This document shows positions 7,461 to 16,012 of a DNA stretch of 64,000 bases, piece after piece. The first letter of the stretch is position 1. Every line of letters starts with the position of its first letter. Both the position numbers and the translations under genes were made by a program. Location: the NCBI GenBank assembly GCA_045127535.1, contig JBGVQN010000025.1:27818-91817 (forward strand), read 5' to 3'. Below the pieces are notes generated by a model. That model ran no database searches. It saw only the letters and a list, made by a program, of their open reading frames with translations, and was not told the DNA's origin. Origin of the DNA: UBA2942 sp045127535 (GTDB taxonomy: Bacteria > Bacillota > Clostridia > Lachnospirales > Lachnospiraceae).

Positions 7461-9180
7461 CTGGTGCGGCGATTTAAAAAGAAATCTGTATCTGGGATTT
7501 GTATTTTCATTTTTTGCCACATGGTTTGCAGCTGCGCCAACCATGATCGCTGCTTATACCATTGGATTATTGATTGACAGTTCACGAACAGGCACAGTAT
7601 TTGATACGGCTTGGGTATGGAAAAGTCTTCTCTTTATAGCAATCACTGTATTTTGCAGATTTCTATTTGACTATATGAGGGCAAGATGTCAGGAGGCAAT
7701 CAGCTATGAGCTGGTAGCAAGAGATCGTCTTGCCATTGGAGATGCACTAAAGCGTGTTTCTCTTGGATATTTTCAACAGATGAACACCGCCAATATATTA
7801 AACGCCATTACCACAGGCCTTCATTCCTTAGAAAACATGGGGATTCGTATGGTGGATAATTTTGTAGGAGGATATCTCAACTTTATCTGTATTCTTTTAT
7901 GCCTGCTCTTTATATCGCCCAAGGTATGTCTGATTGCAGTTGCAGCAGTGATTGTTTCTTTTCTGTTTCTGCTGATTCTTTCAAGATGCAGTGCAGTAAA
8001 TGCTCCGGTAGCAGCAACGGCAGGAAGAGATCTGACGGCAGCGACATTGGAATATGCAAGAGGTTTATCCGTAGTAAAATCATTTGGACAGTCCGGTGCA
8101 TCCATAAGTGCAATGAAAGAAGCATGTGGTAACAGCCGTAAAATAAATTTGAAAATTGAATGGGGATTTATCCCGGCAAACTGTTTTCATTTGTTTGCTT
8201 TAAAAGTCGGTTCTGTGGCATTGGCAGGAGCTGCTTTCTATCTTGGAATCACTGGAGAGTTGAACTTTCCCATGATGCTGATATTGATATTCTTGTCCTT
8301 TGGTATTTTTTCTTCACTGGAACCAATCAGTGACAGCGCTCATGTACTGCGTGTCATTGATAATGCCATGAACCAGCTGGAGGCTTTACAAGAAAATAAC
8401 TATATTGATCAGGATGGAAAAGAGATTCCTTTGTCAGGCTATGATATTGTGTTCTCCCATGTAGAATTTGGCTATGATGAACGGAAAATATTAAAAGATG
8501 TAAGTTTTGTTATACCTGAGAAGACAACTACAGCTATTGTTGGTCCTTCTGGAAGTGGAAAGACGACTATCTGCAGTCTGCTGGCGCGGTTTTATGATGT
8601 GAATGCTGGAAGTATTACGGTAGGTGGGCATAATGTGAAAGAGTTTACCTGTGACAGTCTGCTTTCTAATATAGCTATGGTATTTCAAAATGTATATTTA
8701 TTCCACGATACCATTCGTGCTAATATCTGTTTTGGCAGACCTAACGCAACCGAGGAAGAAATGATTGCAGCCGCCAAAAAAGCCTGCTGTCATGATTTCA
8801 TCATGGCATTGCCGGATGGATATGATACGGTAATAGGAGAAGGCGGGGGAACACTTTCCGGTGGTGAAAAGCAGAGAATTTCCATTGCAAGAGCCATGCT
8901 GAAAGATGCTCCAATTATTATTCTGGATGAGGCAACTGCAAGCATTGATTCGGAGAATGAGCATCTGATTCAAACAGCGATTTCCCAGCTGACCAGTGGA
9001 AAGACGATTATTACTATCGCACATCGCTTGGCAACCATAGAAAATGCTGATCAGATTCTGGTGCTTGATGAGGGTACGGTGGTTCAATCTGGTACTCATA
9101 AAAAATTGATTGAGGAAGAGGGACTTTACAAGAGGTTTATAGAGATTCGTCGGCAGGCAGAGGGCTGGAAACTGGCATAG
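7432..9180 (+). CDS. ABC transporter, fused permease-ATPase (IrtB/YbtQ-like half)
   Basis: 582 residues. Membrane domain in roughly the first 310 residues; ATPase domain with Walker A GPSGSGKTT near 371, signature LSGGEKQRISIARAML near 475 and ILDEATASIDSENE. Both halves of the heterodimer keep the catalytic glutamate in Walker B (ILDEAT). The start (ATG 7432, SD GGAGGAGG) lies inside the preceding gene with a 29-base overlap, so the two subunits are translationally coupled. It is the last gene of the six-gene uptake operon; a bidirectional terminator follows. Confidence 0.85.
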   Translation: MFKTVKRMINWCGDLKRNLYLGFVFSFFATWFAAAPTMIAAYTIGLLIDSSRTGTVFDTAWVWKSLLFIAITVFCRFLFDYMRARCQEAISYELVARDRLAIGDALKRVSLGYFQQMNTANILNAITTGLHSLENMGIRMVDNFVGGYLNFICILLCLLFISPKVCLIAVAAVIVSFLFLLILSRCSAVNAPVAATAGRDLTAATLEYARGLSVVKSFGQSGASISAMKEACGNSRKINLKIEWGFIPANCFHLFALKVGSVALAGAAFYLGITGELNFPMMLILIFLSFGIFSSLEPISDSAHVLRVIDNAMNQLEALQENNYIDQDGKEIPLSGYDIVFSHVEFGYDERKILKDVSFVIPEKTTTAIVGPSGSGKTTICSLLARFYDVNAGSITVGGHNVKEFTCDSLLSNIAMVFQNVYLFHDTIRANICFGRPNATEEEMIAAAKKACCHDFIMALPDGYDTVIGEGGGTLSGGEKQRISIARAMLKDAPIIILDEATASIDSENEHLIQTAISQLTSGKTIITIAHRLATIENADQILVLDEGTVVQSGTHKKLIEEEGLYKRFIEIRRQAEGWKLA

Positions 9181-9206
9181 ATTTATTTAATATCATGAAA
9201 GACAGA

Positions 9207-9247
9207 AAAGTCCTGTACAGGCCGTAAAAGGCTTATACAGGACTTTT
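9207..9247. terminator. Bidirectional terminator between convergent genes
   Basis: AAAAGTCCTGTA with GGCC on the left pairs with GGC and ACAGGACTTTTT on the right, with A- and T-runs on both sides. It ends the ABC operon (plus) and the ATP-grasp/alpha-E pair (minus). Confidence 0.85.
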
Positions 9248-9249
9248 TA

Positions 9250-9930
9250 CTACAGAGTAGGAAAAAGGGTACAGATCATCTGCAGCGCTTCCTGATACCG
9301 GCATTGCCATTGATTGCCCATGGCAATAATTTCCTGAAGTGTTTTCAGGCTTTCTTCATTGTAAGGCACATTGATCTGCTGAATACGGGATGCAAGCTTG
9401 GACAATTCTTTGTCAATTACTTCAACAGAAGCCCCCATGCGGATATGCAGATCTACCCGCTCTGCATAACGACCACATTTTAGAATATTTCTCACATCCT
9501 GACTGATGATATAATCATCAGCACTTCCCCAGAACGCATACAAATCATCTCTGATTTCCTGTAAAATCAAAGGGATACTGTCAGATCCCCGTGTGAACTT
9601 GAATTTGTCCAGTGCCATATGAATATATGCCAGCACATCACTGCTTAATTCTTCGCGAATAATAATTGCATTGTCAAATGCCCGGCTCATATTAGAATAG
9701 AGAGAATTGGGATTGGAAAGGTCATACAGATACCGGTCTGCAAAATCTTCTCCATCCTTGTAAATATCCGGAATATCCAGTTGTTTGCAATATTCCTTGT
9801 AGCATTCTTTATCTGAATCAATCAGACGGTCAAAAATGTATGTATAGTAGCTTGAAGATGTAAAAACACGTTCTGCGTAACGGCCTAACCAGTATACGCA
9901 ATCAATTTTTTCTAACGAGATAATACCCAT
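9250..9930 (-). CDS. Alpha-E domain protein (DUF403), short form
   Basis: All-helical protein of unknown biochemical role, usually the partner of a circularly permuted ATP-grasp protein in predicted peptide/amide-ligase systems. 226 residues. The N-terminal YWLGRYAERVFTSSSYYTYI and internal KCGRYAERVDLHIRMGA are two characteristic E-rich helices. Typical family members are about 300 residues, so this is a shortened version, but it looks intact. It overlaps the upstream ATP-grasp gene by 19 bases. No transglutaminase-like or proteasome-like gene, often found with this pair, is present nearby. Confidence 0.8.
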   Translation of the reverse strand: MGIISLEKIDCVYWLGRYAERVFTSSSYYTYIFDRLIDSDKECYKEYCKQLDIPDIYKDGEDFADRYLYDLSNPNSLYSNMSRAFDNAIIIREELSSDVLAYIHMALDKFKFTRGSDSIPLILQEIRDDLYAFWGSADDYIISQDVRNILKCGRYAERVDLHIRMGASVEVIDKELSKLASRIQQINVPYNEESLKTLQEIIAMGNQWQCRYQEALQMICTLFPTL

Positions 9931-11225
9931 GTGTCTTTAAAGCCTCCTCCCTGAGATGAATTTACCACAAATGATGCCGGATTCCTGGAAAAACGAGTGA
10001 GACCGCTGGCCCATACCTTTGTTTCTCTGCCAGACAGTACATAAATACGCAGATCAGCCTTACGCCAAACTCGTTCATCGCCCTCCATAATTTCCATATC
10101 CTGGAAATCAATCACTTCCTGGGCAATAAAACGTCTGGATTCTGCTGCAATCAGCTGACGCATCTTTTCTAACTCATCCGGTGAAAGGTTGCTGCCAAAT
10201 ACCACACCATAACCTCCAGCCTCAGCTACATCCTTGATGACCAGCTTTTCCAGATGTTCCAAAACATATTTCCGGTCTTTTGGATAGAAGGGAAGATATG
10301 TAGGGGCATTTTTTAAAATAGGTTCCTCATTCAAATAATACTGTATCATCTTTGGCACAAAATAGTAAATGCCTTTATCGTCAGCCACACCATTGCCTGG
10401 CGCATTCATAATGGCTACATGCCCGGCCTTATACACATCCATGATTCCAGGGATACCGATCAGGGACTCTGGCAGGAACGTATTTGGGTCTAAATACTCG
10501 TCAGAAATCCGGCGGTAAATCACACCTACTTTCTGCTTTTCATTTAAATAATCCTTGTAGTACAGATAGTCTCCTTCCACAAATAGATCCTCACAGGTAG
10601 CCAGGACAGAATGGGTTTTTTCTGCCAGATAGGAATGCTCAAAATATGCAGAATTGTATCGGCCGGGAGTCATTACCACACGTATGCCTCCTGTATTCAC
10701 ATAATTCATCACATCCTTCAACAATCCAGGATAATCTCTGTTGTCTATCAGTGGAGTGTCCTTAAAAGTCTCAGGGGACGCTTTCCGGCTCAAATCTCTG
10801 GCAATGAGAGGATAGGAGGCACCGGATGGTACACGCAGATTATCTTCCAGAATATACCATTGTCCATCTTTTCCAAGCACCAGATCAATACCGGAAATAT
10901 GGCTGTAAATCCCTTTTGACGGCACAATTCCCTCACACTGAGGCAGATAACCGGAAGAAGAATAAATAAAATCTTCCGGAATAATACCTTCCTTTAGAAT
11001 TTTTTTGCTTCCGTAAATGTCACGTAAAAATGCATTTAATGCATCTACCCGCTGCATCAATCCCTTTTCTATGTACGTCCATTCTTCATTTGTAATAATC
11101 CGGGGAATGGGGTCAAAAGGGAACAATTGTTCCTTAAATGTTCCATTCTTGTAGAGTCCGAACCTTACACCATATCTGGCTAACAGCTGGTTAATGGTGT
11201 CGGATTTTTTGATTAGTCTTTCCAT
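9912..11225 (-). CDS. Circularly permuted ATP-grasp protein (type 2)
   Basis: Predicted ATP-dependent carboxylate-amine ligase; the natural substrate is unknown. 437 residues. Family features include the central GRYNSAYFEHSYLA and DLFVEGDYLYYKD, GNGVADDKGIYYFVPKMIQY near 275-295, and the C-terminal DLRIYVLSGRETKVWASGLT followed by SSQGGGFKDTWV, which carries the permuted phosphate and metal-binding parts. SD GGAAGGAG precedes the ATG by about 12 bases. It is co-transcribed with the alpha-E partner. Confidence 0.85.
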   Translation of the reverse strand: MERLIKKSDTINQLLARYGVRFGLYKNGTFKEQLFPFDPIPRIITNEEWTYIEKGLMQRVDALNAFLRDIYGSKKILKEGIIPEDFIYSSSGYLPQCEGIVPSKGIYSHISGIDLVLGKDGQWYILEDNLRVPSGASYPLIARDLSRKASPETFKDTPLIDNRDYPGLLKDVMNYVNTGGIRVVMTPGRYNSAYFEHSYLAEKTHSVLATCEDLFVEGDYLYYKDYLNEKQKVGVIYRRISDEYLDPNTFLPESLIGIPGIMDVYKAGHVAIMNAPGNGVADDKGIYYFVPKMIQYYLNEEPILKNAPTYLPFYPKDRKYVLEHLEKLVIKDVAEAGGYGVVFGSNLSPDELEKMRQLIAAESRRFIAQEVIDFQDMEIMEGDERVWRKADLRIYVLSGRETKVWASGLTRFSRNPASFVVNSSQGGGFKDTWVLSR

Positions 11226-11465
11226 AATGTAATGTATCTCCTTCCAGCAAGTATATGGAACGCTTACGTCTCCGGTCAGCGCTTTTGAGACTTTTTATAT
11301 CAGAATATATAGCAGAATAAAAAATCCTAATTCTATTATAATGCAAAATGTTCATTAAGGAAACTAATTTTGCAAGTATATTTTAGAAAAGTTCTTTTTT
11401 TCTTTGAATTATTGTGAAAAATAATTTAATTGAGGAAAATACTTGATTTTTTTAAGTTTCAACGA

Positions 11466-11494
11466 TTGATTTTCCTACTATGTTAAGATAAAAT
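11466..11494 (+). promoter_or_regulatory. hisB promoter
   Basis: TTGATT (11466-11471), 17-base spacer, TAAAAT (11489-11494). The 350-bp intergenic region 11226-11574 also has to hold the divergent ATP-grasp promoter; nothing else was recognised in its AT-rich sequence. Confidence 0.6.
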
Positions 11495-11574
11495 GATGTA
11501 ATAAGTTCGCACCCGGATATCCGTGTCAATGAATGACAGGAGCAGCTGCAGTGCAGAGGGGAATGGAGGATGAC

Positions 11575-12165
11575 ATGAACAGAACAGCACATATCAACAG
11601 AATTACAAATGAAACCAATATCACGATGGATCTGGAATTAGATGGCACCGGTGCACATACCATAAAAACAGGCATCGGATTTTTTGACCATATGCTCAGC
11701 GGTTTTTCCAAACATGGCTTTTTCGATTTGAATCTCCAGTGTACAGGTGATCTGGAAGTAGACTGTCACCACACCATAGAAGATACAGGCATCGTACTGG
11801 GAAATGCCATTAAAGAAGCAGCAGGGGATAAGAAGGGCATCCGCCGCTACGGTTATTGTCTCCTGCCTATGGATGAAACACTGGTGCTTTGTGCAGTAGA
11901 TTTGTCTGGCCGTCCTTATCTGGCTTATGATGCTTCTTTTACAGCGGACAGAGTGGGAGACATGGATACTGAAATGGCCAGGGAATTTTTCTATGCAGTT
12001 TCCTACAGTGCAGGCATGAATCTGCACATTAAAGTAATGTATGGTGAGAACAATCATCATATTTTAGAAGCTATGTTTAAAGCCTTTGGCAAAGCACTGG
12101 ATATGGCAGTATCCTATGATAACAGGATTACAGATGTCCTTTCTACAAAGGGAAGTCTGGCTTAA
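11575..12165 (+). CDS. hisB: Imidazoleglycerol-phosphate dehydratase
   Basis: Histidine biosynthesis enzyme that dehydrates imidazole-glycerol phosphate to imidazole-acetol phosphate, Mn-dependent. The 196-residue monofunctional form has both metal-binding histidine clusters: DCHHTIEDTGIVLG near 60-75 and GENNHHILEAMFKAFGKAL near 158-176, plus FFDHMLSGFSKHG near 36. The start is ATG 11575 behind ATGGAGG, which gives the family length; the frame is open upstream but those codons are not conserved-looking. It stands apart from the other his genes of the window (hisIE, hisD, hisG, hisZ at 37.6-48.6 kb) and has its own promoter. Confidence 0.95.
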   Translation: MNRTAHINRITNETNITMDLELDGTGAHTIKTGIGFFDHMLSGFSKHGFFDLNLQCTGDLEVDCHHTIEDTGIVLGNAIKEAAGDKKGIRRYGYCLLPMDETLVLCAVDLSGRPYLAYDASFTADRVGDMDTEMAREFFYAVSYSAGMNLHIKVMYGENNHHILEAMFKAFGKALDMAVSYDNRITDVLSTKGSLA

Positions 12166-12325
12166 AAAGTCTGATTTCTTTCAAAAAAGTGTAGCTTTTC
12201 ACCGAAAAACCAGAAAAAATAGATAAAGTTTTTAATAAATGTGATAAAAACACTATCCAAAATTCAACTTTTGTTGTAGAATAAGATTATTCAAAATTGT
12301 AAAACAGTAGACAGGAGGTAGTTTT

Positions 12326-12958
12326 ATGAACGGAAATACTGTTATTACCATTGGTCGTGAATGTGGAAGTGAAGGGCGTGTGATTGGCCAGCTGCTGGCA
12401 GAAAAGCTGGGTGTGAAGTGCTACGATAAAGAACTGATCACACTGGCCGCCAAAGAGAGCGGTATGTGTGAGGAAGTATTTGAAATGCATGATGAAAAGC
12501 CTACTAAGAGCTTTCTGTATTCTCTTGTTTCTGAAAGTTACTCTATGGGATATGCTTCCGGATATTTGGATATGCCTTTGAATCATAAGGTCTTTCTGGC
12601 GCAGTTTGATACAATTAAACGACTGGCAGAAGCGGAGTCCTGCGTTATTGTAGGACGCTGTGCAGACTATGCGCTGGCAGGAGACCCAGATGTAGTATCC
12701 ATTTTTATTACTGCAGATATGGCAGATAAGGTTGATTACATATGCAAGACCTACAATAAGGAACCGGAAAAAGCGGAGCATGTGATCCGCAAAAATGACA
12801 AGCAGCGTTCCAGCTATTATAATTATTTCACCAATAAGAAGTGGGGCGATGCCAGAAGCTATGATTTGTGTATCAATAGAAGTATTCTTGGTATTGAAGG
12901 TACTGTAGATTTGCTTTTCCATTTTCTGAAAAGCAGAAGCCAGAAGCAGGATGCTTAA
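12326..12958 (+). CDS. Cytidylate kinase-like family protein
   Basis: P-loop kinase-like protein of the AAK_14 group, related to cytidylate kinase but distinct from Cmk. 210 residues. ITIGRECGSEGRVIGQLLAE at residues 7-26 is the nucleotide-binding loop; CYDKELITLAAKESG follows; VIVGRCADYAL near 109 and the RKNDKQRSSYYNYF region near 155 resemble the lid. Substrate is unproven. The SD AGGAGG is 8 bases from the ATG. It is downstream of hisB without an obvious terminator between them. Confidence 0.8.
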   Translation: MNGNTVITIGRECGSEGRVIGQLLAEKLGVKCYDKELITLAAKESGMCEEVFEMHDEKPTKSFLYSLVSESYSMGYASGYLDMPLNHKVFLAQFDTIKRLAEAESCVIVGRCADYALAGDPDVVSIFITADMADKVDYICKTYNKEPEKAEHVIRKNDKQRSSYYNYFTNKKWGDARSYDLCINRSILGIEGTVDLLFHFLKSRSQKQDA

Positions 12959-13009
12959 TATGATAGATATGCCTGGATTTTGCCTAAATACCATACAAAC
13001 GGAGGATTT

Positions 13010-13381
13010 ATGGAAGAATTACGGGTAATTACTGAATCTGAGTGGAAAATCCTGCAGCAGCTCTGGAACAATGAGCCTATGACCATTACTCAACTGACCC
13101 GTGCTTTTGAACAAGAAACCGCCTGGTCCAAGCATACCATCATTTCTTTTCTGAACAGAATGGAGGAAAAAGACCTGGTGTTTTATCAGGAAGATGGGAG
13201 AGCAAGACAGTATTATACACTGATTGACCGGGATATGGCATTGCGGCAGGAGGCTGGACAATTTTTACAAAAAACAGCTTCTGTGAATAGGCTGACATCT
13301 GTACAAGCTGTTATTCAGAGGGCACAGTTATCCCAGGACGAGCTGAGGATATTGATGGAATGGATTCTTCAACAAAAATAA
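13010..13381 (+). CDS. BlaI/MecI/CopY-family transcriptional repressor
   Basis: Winged-helix DNA-binding repressor, 123 residues. ITESEWKILQQLWNNEPMTI and the recognition region AWSKHTIISFLNRMEEKDLV followed by DGRARQYYTLID match the family. The start ATG 13010 follows GGAGGATTT; codons upstream are not part of the family. In beta-lactam systems BlaI pairs with a BlaR1 sensor protease, but no BlaR1-like gene is in the window, so the target is unknown. Confidence 0.8.
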   Translation: MEELRVITESEWKILQQLWNNEPMTITQLTRAFEQETAWSKHTIISFLNRMEEKDLVFYQEDGRARQYYTLIDRDMALRQEAGQFLQKTASVNRLTSVQAVIQRAQLSQDELRILMEWILQQK

Positions 13382-13391
13382 TATGATCATG

Positions 13392-13427
13392 AAAAGGGAG
13401 ACACTTGGTAAAAAGTGACTCCCTTTT
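13392..13427. terminator. Bidirectional terminator between blaI-like gene and lexA
   Basis: AAAAGGGAG-CACTT pairs with AAGTG-CTCCCTTTT. A second weaker hairpin (CATGTGAAGA with TCTTCATATG, 13441-13479) lies closer to lexA. Confidence 0.8.
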
Positions 13428-13489
13428 ATATGCAAAGTCCATGTGAAGAACACGCAGTAAAAAGTGATCTTCATATGGCCTTTCAGATA

Positions 13490-14128
13490 TTAATGAATAA
13501 AGGATGGCTGAATAGAAGGTCTGAACAAACTGATTGCTCTGCCTAAGATTTCTACATGCTCCACAATAATCGGCTCCATAGTATCATTTTCCGGCTGAAG
13601 TCTGTAATACCCATTTTCCTTATAAAATGTCTTAACGGTAGCAGAATCATCCACCAAAGCTACCACGATCTCACCATTAGAAGCAGTAGTACAGCGCTCT
13701 ACCAACAGCTGATCTCCATCATAAATGCCTGCGTTAATCATACTATTGCCCCGAACCTCCAGTATAAATACTTCTTTACCGGAAGGCAGATAATCTGCCG
13801 CGATAGGAAAGTAATTCTCGATGTTCTGCACGGCCAGAATGGGTTCACCAGCAGCTACCCGGCCTACTACAGGCAGATTCACAATCTCAGTACGCATCAT
13901 ATTAAACTCATCATCCAGGATCTCAATGGCTCTGGGCTTGGTAGGGTCACGTCTGATATATCCGTTTTTTTCCAGAGACTCCAGGTGAGAGTGTACGGAA
14001 GAAGTGGATTTTAAATGAACGGCTTCACATATTTCACGAACAGCAGGTGGATAACCTTTGTTGACGATCTGGCTCTTCAAATAGTCTAATATTTCCTGCT
14101 GCTTTGCTGTAATTTTTCCATATGCCAT
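13490..14128 (-). CDS. lexA: LexA repressor, SOS regulator with self-cleavage
   Basis: Represses SOS genes; RecA filaments trigger autoproteolysis. 212 residues. N-terminal winged HTH (PPAVREICEAVHLKSTSSVH, 27-46). The S24 peptidase domain has cleavage site Ala93-Gly94 in GRVAAGEP, catalytic Ser129 in RGNSMINAGI and Lys166 in DSATVKTFY. The SD is GGAGG. It is divergent from a yneA-like gene, the same layout as lexA-yneA in Bacillus subtilis. Five LexA-box-like sites lie in the shared region but nearer to the yneA-like gene. Confidence 0.97.
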   Translation of the reverse strand: MAYGKITAKQQEILDYLKSQIVNKGYPPAVREICEAVHLKSTSSVHSHLESLEKNGYIRRDPTKPRAIEILDDEFNMMRTEIVNLPVVGRVAAGEPILAVQNIENYFPIAADYLPSGKEVFILEVRGNSMINAGIYDGDQLLVERCTTASNGEIVVALVDDSATVKTFYKENGYYRLQPENDTMEPIIVEHVEILGRAISLFRPSIQPSFIH

Positions 14129-14239
14129 AATTGCTGCACCTCCAATGGTAACATATATTATACAAAATTCCGCCTGTTGCCGAAACGTACAATGTCTTTT
14201 TCTTTTAAAAACAGTTTAACATATTTTTGAAGAAAAAGC

Positions 14240-14340
14240 AAACAGATGTTCAAGAAAATCTGTTCGGTATTTTATGGAAAACAGTTGACAAACATTTGTT
14301 CGTATTATATAATGCAAACAGATGTTCGGAATATATGTTC
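14240..14340. promoter_or_regulatory. Cluster of five LexA-box-like sites
   Basis: 12-bp sites with form RAAN-N4-GTTC (reference GAAC-N4-GTTC) at 14240-14251 (AAACAGATGTTC), 14254-14265 (GAAAATCTGTTC), 14290-14301 (AAACATTTGTTC), 14316-14327 (AAACAGATGTTC) and 14329-14340 (GAATATATGTTC). Each keeps the right half-site GTTC exactly and has one left-arm deviation. The third lies inside the promoter spacer and the last two overlap the transcription start, as expected for tight SOS repression. Confidence 0.75.
14285..14313 (+). promoter_or_regulatory. Consensus promoter of the yneA-like gene
   Basis: TTGACA (14285-14290), 17-base spacer containing a LexA-box-like site, TATAAT (14308-14313). A perfect consensus promoter makes strong induction likely once LexA is cleaved. 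Confidence 0.85.
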
Positions 14341-14364
14341 GATATTTTGCTAAGGAGGATGCCT

Positions 14365-14748
14365 ATGAATACCGCAGTGACCTATGAAAGATACATGCCA
14401 GTTCGTCCATCTGTACGTACTGGAAAGGCTGTTATTACACCTAGAATGCGTCAGAAGAGATTCCGCAGATTTTGTGTCGTATTTACTGTATTGTTTGTTC
14501 TGACAGTTTCCGGTTTTTACCGCCTTGGTACAATAGCCCAGGCAGACGAGATTTCTTCCGGAAGAGAGAAGTATTTTACCAGTATCCGTGTTGAGGCAGG
14601 AGATAGTCTGTGGTCTATTGCAGAAGAATACGTTTCTCCAGAGTATGAAAGTATTTCTGAGTATGTAGATGAATTAATGTTTATGAATGGTATGACAGAC
14701 AGCAGAATTTACGTGGGAGATTACATTACTGTTACGTATTATAAATAA
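14365..14748 (+). CDS. LysM-domain membrane protein, YneA-like SOS cell-division inhibitor
   Basis: 127 residues: a basic cytoplasmic N-terminus, one membrane segment (FCVVFTVLFVLTVSGFYRLG, about 37-56) and an extracytoplasmic LysM domain (IRVEAGDSLWSIAEEYVSPE, then GMTDSRIYVGDYITVTYY). This is the architecture of YneA, which delays septation during DNA damage. The start ATG 14365 follows AAGGAGGA by 4-6 bases; upstream in-frame codons overlap the promoter and LexA sites and cannot be coding. Position divergent to lexA supports the role. Function is by analogy. Confidence 0.85.
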   Translation: MNTAVTYERYMPVRPSVRTGKAVITPRMRQKRFRRFCVVFTVLFVLTVSGFYRLGTIAQADEISSGREKYFTSIRVEAGDSLWSIAEEYVSPEYESISEYVDELMFMNGMTDSRIYVGDYITVTYYK

Positions 14749-14886
14749 CTGATTTTATGATTGATGCAAGTCAAAAATCCAAGACTATGTATTTGGAGAT
14801 AATATTATTTTTTCAGAAATGAAGCTGAAATGATGCTTGAAACCAATTTGGACAGAAAATTAAGCAGAAATTTTATTGAAGCTTTA

Positions 14887-14915
14887 TTGAAGCAATTATA
14901 AATTCGAATTATAAT
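14887..14915 (+). promoter_or_regulatory. Promoter of the LysR-type regulator
   Basis: TTGAAG (14887-14892), 17-base spacer, TATAAT (14910-14915), about 75 bases before the LysR start codon. Confidence 0.65.
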
Positions 14916-14989
14916 ATGAGCAGAACGAATGGAGGTTTTGTATATCCAAGGATAGGATCTATGAAAGAAGAAATGTAAAGAGGTGCAAA

Positions 14990-15892
14990 ATGACTTTACA
15001 ACAGCTAAAATATATAGTGACAGTAGCAGAAACCGGCAATATTACCGAAGCAGCAAAAAGATTGTTTATTTCACAACCAAGTCTTACCAACGCAATTCGT
15101 GAGCTTGAGAGTGAAATGCAAATCATGATTTTTAATAGGACCAACAAAGGAGTAGTTGTTTCAAATGAAGGGGATGTGTTTCTTTCTTATGCCAGACAGA
15201 TACTTGATCAAGTAGGACTTATGGAAGAAAAGTATCTGAATGTAAAAGAGCAGCGGCCTCATTTTTCCGTATCCTGCCAGCATTATTCCTTTGCAGTGAA
15301 TGCCTTTGTAGATGTAATCCATGAATTTGATGCCAATCAGTATGATTTTATTCTGAGAGAAACGCAGACATATGAAATTATTGAGGATGTAAGCAAACTG
15401 AAAAGTGAAATCGGGATTTTATATATTTCGTCCAAAAATGAAGACATCATCAGAAAACTTCTAAAGCAAAATGATTTGGAATTTAAGGAACTTTTTATTG
15501 CAAATCCCCATGTGTTTATCAGTTCTAAGCACCCATTGGCCGATCAGGAATGTATTATGTTAGAAGACCTGGAAGAATATCCCTACTTATCCTTTGAACA
15601 GGGAGACTATAATTCTTTTTATTTTTCAGAAGAAATATTAAGTACGTTAGATCGAAAGAAAAATATTAAGGTACGAGATAGGGCGACACTGTTTAATTTG
15701 GTAATCGGACTCAACGGTTATACGGTTAGTTCCGGAATTATCAGTAAAGAGTTAAATGGAGAGCATATTATTTCCAGACCTTTGTTGGTGGATGAGTATA
15801 TGTGTATCGGAACCATTACACAGAGAAATATGCCCCTTAGCAGATATGGAGCGGTTTATATGCAGGCATTACAGAAATACATTTTGAAATAG
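14990..15892 (+). CDS. LysR-family transcriptional regulator
   Basis: 300 residues. N-terminal winged HTH (LQQLKYIVTVAETGNITEAA, then RLFISQPSLTNAIRELE) and a C-terminal periplasmic-binding-like effector domain. The next gene in the same direction is an O-acetylhomoserine sulfhydrylase, so control of sulfur amino-acid synthesis (CysB/CysR/MetR-like, with O-acetylserine or O-acetylhomoserine as effector) is a reasonable inference. SD AGAGGTG is 6 bases from ATG. Local base composition is more AT-rich than the neighbours. Confidence 0.85.
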   Translation: MTLQQLKYIVTVAETGNITEAAKRLFISQPSLTNAIRELESEMQIMIFNRTNKGVVVSNEGDVFLSYARQILDQVGLMEEKYLNVKEQRPHFSVSCQHYSFAVNAFVDVIHEFDANQYDFILRETQTYEIIEDVSKLKSEIGILYISSKNEDIIRKLLKQNDLEFKELFIANPHVFISSKHPLADQECIMLEDLEEYPYLSFEQGDYNSFYFSEEILSTLDRKKNIKVRDRATLFNLVIGLNGYTVSSGIISKELNGEHIISRPLLVDEYMCIGTITQRNMPLSRYGAVYMQALQKYILK

Positions 15893-15909
15893 TTTAAAAC
15901 TATTTCAAA
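15883..15909 (+). terminator. Terminator of the LysR gene, overlapping its stop codon
   Basis: Perfect 13-bp inverted repeat (TTTGAAATAGTTT and AAACTATTTCAAA) with one central base. The TAG stop is in the stem, and CTCTATTTTTTTG follows. Confidence 0.8.
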
Positions 15910-16012
15910 TCTCTATTTTTTTGTATTTTCCAAAAGGGCAAAAGACATATATACTGTTACATACACACGGAAATTAAATTAGTTTTCAAATTTATGTTTT
16001 TGGAGGATGCAA

